Source: Promerops cafer (lineage: Eukaryota; Chordata; Aves; Passeriformes; Nectariniidae). From it: DNA of 64,000 nt. The notes under the pieces are model-generated. The model searched no databases, was not told the DNA's origin, and was given only the letters and a program-made list of their open reading frames with translations. The stretch lies in contig VZSE01013631.1 of assembly GCA_013398275.1 (NCBI GenBank), positions 3,008,550-3,072,549 on the forward strand. Direction: 5' to 3'. The position numbers and the translations under genes are program-made. Positions 48,719-61,330 of this stretch are shown here, one piece after another (position 1 is the stretch's first letter; every line of letters starts with the position of its first letter).

Positions 48719-48872
48719 TTTTTTTTTCTTTTTTTTCTTTTTTTCTTTTTTCTTCTTTTTTTCTTTTCTTTTTCTTCTTTTCTTTTTCTTCTTTTCTTTT
48801 TCTTCTTTTCTTTTTCTTCTTTTCTTTTTTCTTTTTTTCTTCTTTTTCTTTTTCTTTTGTTTTCTTTTGTTT
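48719..48872. repeat. Pyrimidine (TTC/CTTTT) array with 14-bp units
   Basis: About 150 bases made almost only of T and C on the plus strand. The central part is four near-perfect units of CTTCTTTTCTTTTT (14 bp). It produces a spurious lysine/glutamate-rich frame on the minus strand. If the distal poly(A) site is used, it is transcribed as a U/C-rich tract in the USP12 3' UTR. Confidence 0.95.
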
Positions 48873-49314
48873 TAATGTAGTTAAAAGCTGAGGCTCGTTG
48901 ATAAATGTTTTATACCTTAACAAAATTCAAAACATTTTTGTTGTTTCACTGGTTTTACTCCTGCTACGTATTTTTATAAGATACTGACTTTTATTTTGTA
49001 TGGGGGTTTCGAGATAGTATTCCAAATTATATATTTTGTTTTTCTTTTAGCGCAGCTGAAATAATTGTAAGTTGTAATTAAACTGATGTCAGAAACTGCA
49101 ACTTAAAACAGAATTAAAAGAGACAGAAATATGAAATATAACTGATTGTTATCTAAAACATTATAGGATTTTTTTCTTGACTGTAATACAGTGAGGAGTG
49201 TGGGAAAGTTGTCAGTTGTTGTAAATGGTGGGATTTATTTGCTGTATAACTATGTAAATGTCAATTGGGATTGCAGTCCCTTATTTTGTATATTGGAGCA
49301 AAAAACTTCTATTA

Positions 49315-49320
49315 AATAAA
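49315..49320 (+). terminator. Candidate distal polyadenylation signal
   Basis: AATAAA followed within 10-20 bases by a T-rich stretch (GTTATGTTCTC), a normal cleavage-site arrangement. Confidence 0.55.
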
Positions 49321-50194
49321 GTTATGTTCTCTAAAGATACATACTGTATCCTTCATGGAGCCCAGATGGTCAGTCAGCTGCCGTTTATACTTTATAATGT
49401 TTTCAAACCAAAAAACTGTGTGGAACTTGCTAAATTAGGCCAACTGCCCTGAGCCCTGGACAGAGAAGTGTGTTTCAATACACTGCAGTAAGTATCTTAC
49501 TCAATGTGTTGTTAGGGAAATCATAGGGTGGGAGCTGTGTTTTGGGTGGTGTGATTCTCTAGGAGTAGTTTTTGGTAAGTCCGTGGTGTCTGAGGTAGAA
49601 GAGAAGGACTTCTTGTCCCTTAAAAACAAATTTGTACCTTGCTGCAAAATATGTGTCCAAGTTACCCAAGGGATTTCTTGGATTACCACCTTGTGGGAGG
49701 GGAAAAAAGAAGGAAGGAAAAGTGTGAGAGACTGACAAAGGACTGGAGTCCAGAAATACAAGCTGTAGCTGGTTACAGTATCCATGGATGACCTGGGATC
49801 ATTCTTCACTTGGAGTCCACTCTTTTGTAATGCAAGTACATAAACTTGAGGTTTCACGAACAGTTCAGACCCTGCCATATTCGTAGTTGTGATGACTGTA
49901 TCTGTAGCCTTTCATTGCCTAGAGATGGTGACTTTTAGGTGTTGAGGTACCTGTATGAATGGTTAAATCAAGTTGTGTTTTCAGCATTTAGTCATAAATC
50001 GGATTGCGTGTCCTTAGGTGGCATTCAGGCGGTGGTAGTGCATAGGGGTTTGGGGCCACTGCAGAATGCCCACCCCAGTCTGTGACATCTGCATAGGGCT
50101 GGCAGATCCACAGACCTGTATCCTTCTGGAGCAGCAGCTTGAAGCTGGGTAGGACATCCTGCCTTGTTCCCTGTGGAACAGGGTGGTGGTTTCC

Positions 50195-50262
50195 TGGTTT
50201 GCGTTTGTGGGTTTGGTTTTTTGTTTTCCTTTTGTCGTTGGTTTGGGGTTTTTAAAAGTTGT
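50195..50262. repeat. T/G-rich low-complexity tract
   Basis: Words such as GGTTTGG and TTTTTTG repeat irregularly, similar in composition to the tract at 10687-10760. Confidence 0.7.
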
Positions 50263-53200
50263 CTGAGAGCAGTTTCTTAAAATTGTATTCATAGATGAAA
50301 CCACCTCTTTGGTTACCTTTATCTCTAAAAGAAGAAAAGGTTTCAGTGTATGTTAATTATCTGTGGGCTGCAATATTGCACTGACAATTCTTTTGTGACT
50401 TTTCTAAAAGTTTAAACAGTGCAGGTATTGATTGTTTGCTTCCAAAGAGTGGCTTTACTTTGTAACGTTTCCACTTTTCCCCCACATTTGTCTGAGTTGA
50501 TCTTAAGTTTGTGTGTCTTAGAAGTTGAGGGGTTTTTTCTCTCTTGACAATGCAACATGCACTATTAATGGTTTTGGTCTTGTAAGGCTTCAAAGTGCAC
50601 TAACCTCTCACAGCATAATGTGAGATGTATAATACATTAGTCTCTTTACCTGTGAGCCTCCAAGAACTCAATTATTACTGCATTAATATTCTACATAATC
50701 TGTATTCAAGGGTGGTTCACTTTGCAGCAGCTTTGCCACTGATTGATTGCTGGAAATGAACTGTGCAAGTCAACCACCATGCAAACAAACACAAGCTTCA
50801 TAAATACAAAGATCAGTGAAATCCATTGTTTCCAGTTTTAATGACAGAGTGTGGTGAGGCAGTAATGAACTTTCCTTGGTCTGTGTTAAAATATATTCTT
50901 TGGGGAACTTCTATACTTCTATAAGAATGTGTTGGATATATAAGGAAGACTGTAGCTATCACCAGTTTTGAAATAAACTGAGTAATATCTCTGAGTTTCT
51001 TAATAAAAGTACAAATAAATTATATTCTTTCTTTGTCTCTAGTGGCTTGTGATTGCTGCCTGCATAAGAGATTGTAAGGGCTCAGAAGGGAGCAAGGTAC
51101 TTTGTACCCAGGTCAGTGTTATGGAACCCATGTTGGCATCATTAGGGAACTCTAATTACAGCAGGATCATCAGTCATGTCCTTAATCTGCATTCCGCAGG
51201 TTATAAAATCCAGGAGAGAGAATGCACAGCAGGAATCTGTCTGGAAACAGAGATAGTTTTACAATTATTTACTGACACAACAGATATGAAAGCAGCATTC
51301 CCCCAAAAGACAAAATACTGTATTTAGTGCAGATTTCTGGTATTCGGAGAATTTAGGGGGTGCTCAAAACATCCTGCTGTTCTAGGCTTTTTCATGCCTT
51401 TGTGTGGGTGTTTAATTCCCTATTTCAGTCTATTTGAAACTTCTGTCTACACAGATTTTTAAGGTTGATATGATTGTATTAATGAGTGCTCCTCCAGAAA
51501 CAATTTATGCATATACGTAGTGTAATATTTTAGTGGTCTGATCTGCAAAGATTTTCTGACTCTTCACTAGGACCCATTTGTGTGTTTTCTCTAACTGATT
51601 TTAGGAAAAAAAAAAAAAACAAACAGTGAAGGTCTCAGAATATTTTATTAGCATGTTGTATTATTGAGTGATTCAGTATGTAGGGGTGTCTGTGCTCTCG
51701 AGTTCATCAGCTGAGTTTGAGTGTCGTCGCACCGTAGCGCAGCTTGATGCTCATCAGCTGCTTTGAGGCGTGATTGTGTTGTTTCAGCTCTGTTTCACTG
51801 AGCGTTGCTTCGTCGCAGTGGTTGCCCTGATCATCTCTTACAAGATGTGCTAACAGCATTCAGCTCGAGTTGCCTGTTTCCATGCCTGCACATCTGTTTG
51901 GCTTTCTGGAGGCTCATTATCCCAATGTTGTGTCACATCCGTCTTCTCTGCGTCTTCCATGTCAAGGAAGATTGCCGATACACAGCCTCTGACGATGTTT
52001 GGTAAATCACTGAGCTGAATGTCAGCGACGAGATACAAGGTGTTTGCATTGAAAATACATGATGCTTTCTGTTTTCTAAATTGTCATGGCTCTGTGGTGA
52101 AAGCACTCTTCAATATAAAAAAGAAAATTGGAATCGTGGGATTGAGCAAATGCAACCTTGGTGTACCCTTTTCCTCCTCTTTTTAAGGAGACCATGAAAG
52201 GCATGCAGCGTTTCTCCCTAATATTGCTACATAATAAGAAACATAATTGAAAATGAAATTGTTGTTTTACAGAAGATGCCTTTTAGATTATTTTTGAGTT
52301 TGTTTAGAGTTTCGTGGCATGGCATGGCAATGTTACACAGGGGTTTGTCAGAAGCAGGTTATGAGAAGACTTCTCAGGAGCTAGATGCCAAAGAGGTGTC
52401 ACTGTAATTGCTAATCCCAGTCTAACATGACCCAAATTTTGCAGAGCAGCCACCAAGAACCTTCAGTGAATATTGGGAGAAAAGCTGCATTCATCAGGGC
52501 TGTACTTGCTGCATATGCAGGACTGAGACTCACCACTGCTCTTTTTCATTCCTTTTTTTTCCATAAAAGAGAGACAAACTATTTTAAATGTACAATTTCA
52601 ATATATATACGCTATGTATTCACTCTTTTTTGGGTTATTTTTTTTTGGGGGGGGGAGTTGTTTGTTTGTTTTTAATCATTTTAAAAGAATAACTTTTCCT
52701 GAGTTGGAGAGTATTAAAGGGAGCCACTACAGGTTGAGATCAAGAAGTGTGTTCCACATATATATCACAACACCAATTAGCCTCTTTTTACCCATATTTT
52801 TTATGTAGAATAATTCATAATTCACCACAGGAGAAAAGAGACAAAAATTACTATAGTTCCTAAGTTGTGTTTTGTCTTCATTCATTATTGGATGGTGTGC
52901 AAGGTAATGTATATTTGTGGGGGTAAAAAAAAATCATTGAAAAATAACTTGGCCATTTAAAAAAAGTAGAACGCGTGATAATTTTGTGTTTTGGTGAGTA
53001 AAGAAAGCTTTTGAAGAATATGAAGCAGTGAAACGCTGCTTTTGGACAAATTTGGTAAATTTAAAAAATATTAGCATACCAAAAGCTTGTTAATAAGGAT
53101 TATAGTGAGATGAAAAAATCCCCAGAGCCTTGAAATCTCTAAAAACACTGACAGGCTGGCTGATGGGGTGGTCTGTATTACACCAGTTATCAGCCTGCAC

Positions 53201-55762
53201 TGTGAGTCTGTGTGTCCAAAAACTGGCATCTCCTGGTGATTTTGCTGCGTGTCAGATACATCTACACACGTCAGAAGACACAGCTGTGTGTTCAGCTGGG
53301 AACTTCCATAAGGAATGTACCTGGGATAATAGAGACAGCACAGCAATATTTGTCTCTAAGTGCACAAATGCCAACTTCCATTTTGGAAACTGAGAAGGAA
53401 GAACATGAGAGTGCAGCTGCCAAGTGTCCCCCTCACAAAAAGGTGAATTTCGGGTTTATATGGGGATGCTGAGTCCTGAGTAATCCGGCCCCACTTCAGT
53501 GTTTTCCATCAAAAAAATGTGCTTCAAACAGCTGCCACAAATCTCAGGAGATCTGGCCTGCCTGGCACTTGTCCTGCTGTATTCTAGTGCTGCAGCCACC
53601 TACGTGAAGTGCGATAAAAATTCCATCCTATAAAACGCTCCTTGCAAAATTAGTGGTAAGCCTGGATAGAAAGCTGCCTAAGCTGGTTGCCTGCTGTTCC
53701 TCTTGGGTGCAACAGGCATAGCAGCTTCAAGGGCTTAGCATATGCTCAGTGATCTCCATAGTCAAGACATCTTGTTCTAACTTGCTCAGTTTGGTGGTTT
53801 TTAACTGAGGGGCATTTTAGCATCTGCTTGTGGCAATTATCTCATTGAACCGTGATCTGACTCTGATTTCCATTCCTGGCTGGGCATGCATAGAAAACAT
53901 TTCCTGATGTTTTGTTAGGTTGTTTACCTAAGTACTAAGAGCAGAACTGTGGTTTTTTGTTTAGCTCCCTCAAGGTTTGGGTAAGATTGTAGGGGTCAAC
54001 ATGCAGGAAGGTTACAAAAATCCAGTTAATCTTTAAATTTAATAGGAGTTAGGTATTTTAAATATTTTTGTTGATGAGGAAAACAGATCATAGGCATAGT
54101 TCATGTGGAAGCAAGGAGTGATGAAAGTTTGTGGCCTTGAATATCTAAGAGAACAAACCTTTCAAGTGCTCCCTAAGAGCATATGGACCCTCAAAAAGCA
54201 ACATCTCTCTCTGAGCATTATCTGATATGCTGATTCAGTGCAGATGACTTACCTTTTTTAGTGAAATGAAAAGCAATTAAGTATTTTTCCTATTCTGCAA
54301 GTAAGGTCTACAGTAATTTTGGAGGCTTGAGGTGTTTCACATTGAAAATAATTTTGATGTTTTGTGATTAATGATTTACTGGAGTCCTTCTTACAGATGA
54401 TTAAATTTGGTGAATTAAAGTTCTAAGTCTCCTTGTATCAAGGCTGGTTTCCCATTGTTGCTGTTATTTTTTTAATTATATTAAGGAAGATGTGGAGATT
54501 AGAATTCAGCTGTCACATTAGCGTTCCATTTATTTGGCTGATTGCTCTGTTGTGGATGTGTAGATAATTATATGTAAATCACTGACTTCTTGCTAATGGC
54601 CAACTTGGGGGGTTTTTTTCCCACAAATCTGTCAGTTCTTGAATGTTTCTTCTAAAGTGTGAGGAGGAATTAAAAAAACATTTTGACATATTCATGCAAA
54701 CGTAAGCTGAATGTAGATGTGCAAATGCTTAAAGTTGGTATCTAAACGTGGATGTTTTCAAACTGCTATTTTTATATGGGAAATCAGGCTACATGTTTAA
54801 AAACAAAAGCTGCTGAAATGTAAGTGCCTGAAACGAATCGTTTCAATATGATTTAAAATCCTGCTTGTCTTCTGAATATTTTCTCAGTGTCAACAGTAGA
54901 AGCCCCCTGAAATGAAAAGGAGCTACATAATCCCAGTGTCTTTGGAAAGGTCATTACAATGTGGATGCCTAATACGGAGTTGGAAGCTTAATTTTTATAC
55001 AGAGTTGGCAATTTTGGCCTGACTTATTAATAGAAATTTTCAGTAGTTTTACATAAGGTAAAGAATCCATTTCGTGCCTGGTGCTGAAAAAAAAAAATTT
55101 GCATTATGAAATCCTTGTTTTCTTAAAATCACTGGAGCTAGTAATAGGAATGGTCAAAGTGTTAGGGGTGTCCTAAGTGTGGCATATTTAAACCTGTGTG
55201 AACAAAGGCTTGTGTTTATGGATGATTAATACTATTCATGCAAAAAGACTAACATCAGCAGGGAAGCTTTCACATGTTATGTGTGAAAAAGCAGTTTGAT
55301 TTTAAAGAGGCTTTTGAAAACAGTCTTTGCTTATAACTTTACTGTGTTCAGTTAATTGAACTATTCTTTCTCATTCAGATACCATTTGGGGCTTGGAGAA
55401 AACATTTGCAGTAAATTTGAATGCTTTTATAAATTCCAGTGAATAAGTTTCAGCCTAAAACTGAGTGAAGTATGCAGCCAAACATAGTTATAATTATTTC
55501 ATTCACATGTCAGTAATAGCTGACTTATTCCATATAGAGTTTTAAATCTTCAATACTGAATTAATAAGCCTTGGAAAATTGTGCTTAGTCTGTTTTCTTA
55601 TACTGTTGACCTGAAGTTTTTTTGTTTTGATCTTACAGCAATTTGAGAAGAAGAGCCCCCTCCTAGAATACATTATAAACTAAATGAGAAAGTTATATAA
55701 TATATACATGCCATTCTGTGAAACTGTTTGTATATCTTTCATAAAATACTGGAATAAACATT

Positions 55763-55781
55763 GATGATGATGATGATGTTG
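55763..55781. repeat. (GAT)n microsatellite
   Basis: Six GAT trinucleotides. Confidence 0.9.
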
Positions 55782-57539
55782 GCTAATGAAGTGCAGTTCG
55801 AAGATACAGAATGGCCAACTCACTGGAGGGCTTGGATTTTTTGTTTTGTAAGTCATTCTTTGGTTGCTGGATGTATGCATGTGCCTACCCCTATGCCTCT
55901 GCTGTGCCCTGAGATTAAAACCTAAATCTGATGTTCCTGTTGCTGGATTGGGACTGGTAAACCATGAGGAATAGTGGCCACTGTGGATAATAGAAACAGC
56001 CATTAGTGTTGCCCCATATTGCTGAAGGGCAAGGCAGACTGAAACATCGTGGTTGTGACTGGAAGAGCAGCGGTCCCCCCAGGATACCCTGGGACCTGGG
56101 CTCCTGGACTGGCCCTGGCTGTTTTGTGGAGGGACAAACATTGCACTCTGCTGCAGAATTCACACACAGTAAAGCAGTCCTGCCAAGGCAGTGCCGTGTT
56201 TATGTACTAAATACTCGATGTCATCAGGAATTTTGCCGATGACTAATGGTGCATTAGGGATTTTTTGCTTTAGAGTGCTGTTGTGAGGAAAAGCAATTGC
56301 ATTCATGTCAGTAATACACGCTTTTAAAACCAGGGCTGCAAGAGCAGCTTTCTGAGAAAAGGGAATGTGGTTCTGTTGAAACATGTTTCACTTTCCACAT
56401 CAAAATAAAATCCAGCAATTTGCTTGGGCAAGCAATGGGACTGCAGAAGGGAGTGTAGAAGGAGTTCCAGCTTGTTGAGCATGCAGTGGGCCACCTACCA
56501 AGCAGCACTTGTCACGGCAAATGCAACACCCCAGCACGCTGAGCCCTGTGCTAGATTCCAGTAGGACCCTGCCTCAGATCCACTGTGCCATTCCTGGTTT
56601 TCAGAGCACCAACAGAATGTGTCTCAACTTCCTCAGAGCCCATCCATCCCTCCCTGAGTCTTGATGGATTGGAGATCACCAAACCACCAAGGGCCAGGGT
56701 AAAATCTGCTAATGGGGTATGGCCTTTTCTGAAGAGGGTCTGCTCGTGCTGTATTTGTGCACTTGTGTCTTCAGAGCTATAACTGGGTAGGAATTTTCCA
56801 GCAAAGACAATTTTGTTAGAAATCCATGATTTGTGAAAATGGAAATGTTTTGTGGGAATGTAATTCACCAGTTTTTGGTGAAACAGCTGCAGTGTGCAGA
56901 CAGTGATCCATTCACTTGCCTGCCAGCTCATTGGAGGGGTTTATGGGGAGTCCAGATTTCAGGAGCACTACAGGGTAGTCATGAGGGTTCCAGACAACAT
57001 AAGTATCTTGAGTCTGCTGTGTTTAAGTTCTCCACAAGATACAGCGGCTTCAGCCAAAGCATTTGAAAAGCCTGATACCATGCACGTACTTAGAGGCTGG
57101 ATTCAGACTGCCTTCCTCCCTTGGCTACCTTTGCATGCTTGGCTTTGTAGCTTTCTGGATTTCACTGAAAGACAACAGGGAGAAGCAGAGGTGGGGTTTA
57201 TTGTGCTGATAATTTATCAGTATCTAGAAGAACTGAAAACTTTGGTTACGTACAGAAAACTGTCATTTGAGCTAATAGAGCGAGAAATAGGATGGTTAGC
57301 TTCTGAAGACTTAGGTATAAAAAAAATCAGATGAGACAGCAAGGGAGTTTCACAGAGACTTTTGAAGAAAATAGGTGACCTTGGAGTGATCTGCTGACTC
57401 CCCAGGCTGGAGGAGATTCTTTCCCACTTAACCCTCTTTTTTCACGTCTGCCCATGGCAAGTTTTTGGAATTATCTTTCAATGCCATTTTCTTGTTTGCT
57501 TTTCGGTGTGATGAATTAAAGTTGGTTAGTGAAAGAGCA

Positions 57540-57800
57540 GGAGCTATTCCCTTCCCAAATCTGTGTTCACACAGCGTCTCTGGTCATGCAGGTTGTTCAG
57601 GGCTTTGTCCATTTTGGTCTTGAAAATGCCCAAGGCAGAGATGGTACAGCCTCTTTGGGCATCTTGTGTCACTGCTTGACTGTGCTTGCTGTGAAAGTTT
57701 CTCCTTGCAAGTCTGAACTTCTCCCTCTTCAATTTATGACGATGATCAGTCACCCTCCCACTGTGTACCACAGAGAATAGCCTGGCTTTCATCTTCTGTG
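57540..57800 (-). mobile_element. CR1 LINE 3' fragment
   Basis: The plus strand reads CAGGTTGTTCAGGGCTTTGT, TTGGTCTTGAAAATG, CAGCCTCTTTGGGCA and GAGAATAGCCTGGCTTTCAT, the complement of a common avian CR1 3' region in the expected order. The minus-strand frame includes GIFKTKMDKALNNL, seen in CR1 3' ends. Confidence 0.85.
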
Positions 57801-60480
57801 TTTTAAAATCAAAGACCTATTATTATTTAATGTGACCCCTTGTGTATCACAGAGCTATAAATTTCATCCTGCTGCTCCTACGGGACACCTCTAAGTGGTA
57901 ATTGTCTCCTCATTTAAGGTGCCTCTTGCTGGCTTTCTTTCGAGGCTACTTATTGCAGCTCAGTACCCTTCTGTTCATTTACCTTCAGAATTCTCATGTG
58001 ACCTTGTGTATGTTCAGTTTGAACCAGCGATTTCCTCCCCTCGACATGACTAATCTCTTCTTCCCTATGTTTGTCCTCATCTCACTCTCCCTGACTCTCC
58101 AAATTTCTTTGTTTTTGTGTAAGTCTCATGTTCCATATGACCTGCTCCCCACCTCTGAACTCTGCCTCTCAGGGCAGATGTCTGCACCCACACAGTTCTG
58201 CTTTCTGTTCCTCCCTCTGCCTTCCTCAGCCTCAACTCCCAGTCTAACTCATCCCACCAGCTCCAATCCTGCTCTCCTCTTACTCTCTCCCCTCTCCTCT
58301 GGGGTAGATCTGAGACTTGGCTCCCTTGCATTCAGACTGGAAGTTTTTGGCCTCTCCCTGCCTGGGCTCAGCAGCAGGATGTTTCTGCTGCAGATTCAAA
58401 CCTAACCCCCAACCCCAGAATTAAATTTGTGACTCATGAATTCTACCTTTTGAGAGCTGCAGATTCACAGGCTCCAGGCAGTCCATGTAACATGGGGTTA
58501 ACCTTCACCAGAGACTGGGCAATGCTGCTTGCCAGAGGGGACATTGCCACGTACTCTGTCCTCAGCCTGGAAACTCCTGTGCAGTGCTTTTGTTGTACAA
58601 TACAAAGCTACACACTTCGGTTCCAAGATCTTGTACCTGTCAGAGGTCTGCTCCTCCTCTCTGTCTGAACTTTGGCTTGGGCAGCCATGTCAGCTTCATT
58701 TTCCTAGCAAAGTCACAATACCTTTTTCTTCACCTCCATTTATGAGTAACATGAGGGCTCTGCTTAAGATTAAGTAATTTGTAAACTAAAAGCATTGGAA
58801 AGATGACTTTTCTTCATGATCTTCTTCTTAAGAAAAATTATCCTTGGAACATCAGTAAATTATCTGAGGTACTGGGTCTGCTGCTAATAATATCCTATTT
58901 TTTCTCATTTTCTAATTTGAAATTTGCATTGCTTGTATCCATTTATATCTCCCAGTGAGTTACTGTGTAATCCTGAAATTGTAGAGGGGTCAAGTTATTT
59001 CCACCAGTTTATACAGCCAAAGTCCAGTGGGGCTGGGTCCCCATATGCTGGAGAAGGTAAACCACAGCAATAACTATCTGTGGCAGGAGGCATCAATTAC
59101 TGTTTGCCATAGGATTCCTCATTCTCAGCTGCATGTAATGCATTGCCATTTTAATTTCCTGTCATGCACAGCAGACACACTGGGCTTTGGTCAAGCCACG
59201 GTAGTGGAGCTGGGGACATGAGGGGTCCCAGGGAGGCAGCAGTGGGGTGCAGTGCTCCAGCTGCCCTATTGTGACCCCCAGCCTCAGGACAGGGCAGCTT
59301 GCCCAAACTGCGTCACCTTGAAACCCAGCAGCTGCCAGGTAAGGCAAGAAGGAAATGCTGAGATAAAACTAACTGTGTTACAACAGCTTTCCTGCCCTCA
59401 GCTGTCTTCCTGTGCCTGGATTTAATAGCAAGTCCAGAACTCCTCAGTTCTGCAGTGACAAGCAAAGCTTGCAGGGCTGCTTTCTGCCTAGCCAAGAAAA
59501 CATGGCAGCCCTGAGAATTTCTGGTTTTCTGTCCACAAGTAATGAGTGGCTGCAGGAGAGATCCCTGAGAAGTGACAGGGAGTAAGTTATTCACCATCCA
59601 TCCAAACAACAGTCTGGTTTGACACACTGGTTTTCCAAGAAGAGAAATTGAATTTTCCCAGGCACTTGCTGAGCAGAGGATGCTGCTGCTCCGGCCTTTG
59701 GTGGCAGCTGCTGCTCCAGTGGCTCCCCCAGCACAGCTACACCAACCCCTTGGGGGGTATGGCTCCCCAGCAGCCCCTTCACTTTTCCTTGTCAATATAC
59801 CAGTTCTTGTGCCCCCAAGGAGGTGAACAGCTTGGCAGCAACAGAAAAACCCCAAGACACAAACTCTGGGGGCAGTGTTTTATAAACATCGCACTATTAT
59901 TTTTTACAAAATGTAGTGAGGGTGTAATCAGGAGTAATGAGAGGAGATGCAGTTCCTGCATGCTGCTAATTAGGCACTAAAAACCTGACCACAGTTGTCA
60001 GCACCTCTGTCTCCAGTGATAATTCAAAATGTGGTATTCCTCCCCTTCCAATTCCCCCCTGATAAATAAATAAAGTGACATTCAGTTATAATCACAAAAA
60101 GTCATGGCAAAACCTATTCACTTGAAGCTGTTACACATCCAGCAGTCTCTGGCAAAGTCAAGAGGGCTCATTCCAATTATTGAAACAAAAAAATATATTA
60201 CTATCTTTTTAATAAACAGTTACAGAAAATTGCACTTGTTATCTCCCCACAGCCGATGGCAGTAGTGCCGTTTCCCTGCTTGGCTAGAATCCAGCCCCAG
60301 CCTGAGCCGTGTGCCTGCCATGGCTTGTTTGGGAAATCAGCTCCCGAGATGTAGTTTATCCCTCCAGCTGGTGCCTGTGCAGTGTTACTGAAGGCATGTG
60401 CTAATTACCTTGTATTAATTCAAGCAGAGACAAGCAAACTGCACTGTCTAATTTGTAGGTGGGATGAAGATGTTGGACAC
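57801..60480. other. Intergenic sequence, no gene recognised
   Basis: Includes a CT-rich stretch around 58060-58300 that keeps a 167-codon frame open on the plus strand (57902-58405), and a 180-codon minus frame at 59313-59855. Neither shows a recognisable domain, and both look compositional. Confidence 0.6.
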
Positions 60481-60489
60481 TGGTCCTAT

Positions 60490-60897
60490 CTCTAACAGCC
60501 TTCTGTGCACACATCCAAGCCATGATCATTCCAGCTTCTCCGGGCGAATGCTGTGGGAAAGAGTGTCAAATGCCTTACTAAAGTCCAGGCAGACAACATC
60601 CACAGCGTCTCCCTCATCTACTAAGCTTGTCACCTTGTCACAGAAGAAGATCAGGTTGATTGAGCACAACCTGCCTTTTATGCACCCATGCTGGCTGGGC
60701 GTGGTCCCCTCATTGTCCTGTGCGTGCTGCATGATGTCACTCAACATGACCTGCTCCATAACCTATTCTGGCACCAAGGTCAGGCTGACAGGCATGTAGT
60801 TCCCTGAATCCTTCTTCCAGCCCTTCTTATAGATGGGCATCACATTTGCTGACCTCCAGTCAACGGGAACATCGCCACTGAGCTATGACTGCTGGTA
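60490..60897 (-). pseudogene. CR1 LINE ORF2 reverse-transcriptase fragment
   Basis: The minus-strand translation contains TTPSQHGCIKGRLCSINLIF, CDKVTSLVDEGDAVDVVCLD and FSKAFDTLSHS, matching the CR1 reverse-transcriptase region up to the LDFSKAFD block. The open stretch is only about 77 codons and a stop interrupts it upstream, so it is inactive. Confidence 0.93.
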
Positions 60898-61330
60898 AAT
60901 CATAGAACTGTAGAATGGATTGGGGTTGGAAGGCACCATAAACATCATCTAGTTTTATCCACCCTGCCATGGGTAGGGACACCTTCCACTACACCAGATT
61001 CAAGTTTTCTACTACTCCAAGCTTCATCCAGCCTAGTCTTGAACACTTTTGGGGATGGAGCTTCTCTGGGGCAACCTCTTCCAGAGCCTCACCACTCTCA
61101 CAGTAAAGAATTTCTTCCTAATATTTAATTTAAACTTATTATCTGATAGAAAGTGGCTTGATGAACACTTGAGCTGGGTCACTCAGTACCCTTGGATGAA
61201 TCTTGTCCAGCACCATAGACTTGTGCCTAAATGGTGTAGCAGGTCAGGATAACTAAACCTTTCCCTTTGGAATCTGAGGGCTTCATTCTGCTTCCCGTCC
61301 CTGTCTTCCATCTCAGGGGGGAGCCCTGTA
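60898..61330 (-). mobile_element. CR1 LINE 3' end adjoining the RT fragment
   Basis: The plus strand begins ATCATAGAACTGTAGAATGG, GGTTGGAAGGCACCATAAAC, then CTGCCATGGGTAGGGACACC and GAACACTTTTGGGGATGGAG: a complete CR1 tail read on the minus strand. It ends exactly where the RT fragment begins, which suggests one element inserted into another. Confidence 0.93.

Larger units (their letters stand above)
46707..49340 (+). other. USP12: USP12 3' UTR (predicted)
   Basis: AT-rich untranslated region downstream of the stop. Two candidate polyadenylation signals are seen: AATAAA at 47520-47525 and AATAAA at 49315-49320. The distal site would give a 2.6-kb UTR, compatible with the long UTRs of vertebrate USP12. 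A pyrimidine array lies between the two. Confidence 0.65.
49341..57539. other. Intergenic sequence downstream of USP12, no gene recognised
   Basis: Gene-poor, AT-rich. It contains a G-run after poly-T (52636-52657), a T/G-rich tract (50195-50262), a (GAT)n run (55763-55781), a CpG-enriched patch (51690-51830) and a short palindrome (54829-54845). Open frames show no recognisable domain. Confidence 0.65.

Noticed and set aside
48708..48923. Lysine/glutamate-rich open frame on the minus strand
   Set aside because: It is the translation of the pyrimidine simple repeat read in reverse.
57902..58405. 167-codon hydrophobic/serine-rich plus-strand frame
   Set aside because: It is driven by a CT-rich stretch that lacks stop codons. 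The Leu, Ser, Phe and Pro bias is compositional and no domain is seen.
59313..59855. 180-codon minus-strand open frame
   Set aside because: No recognisable domain, no promoter island and no splice partners; treated as chance.
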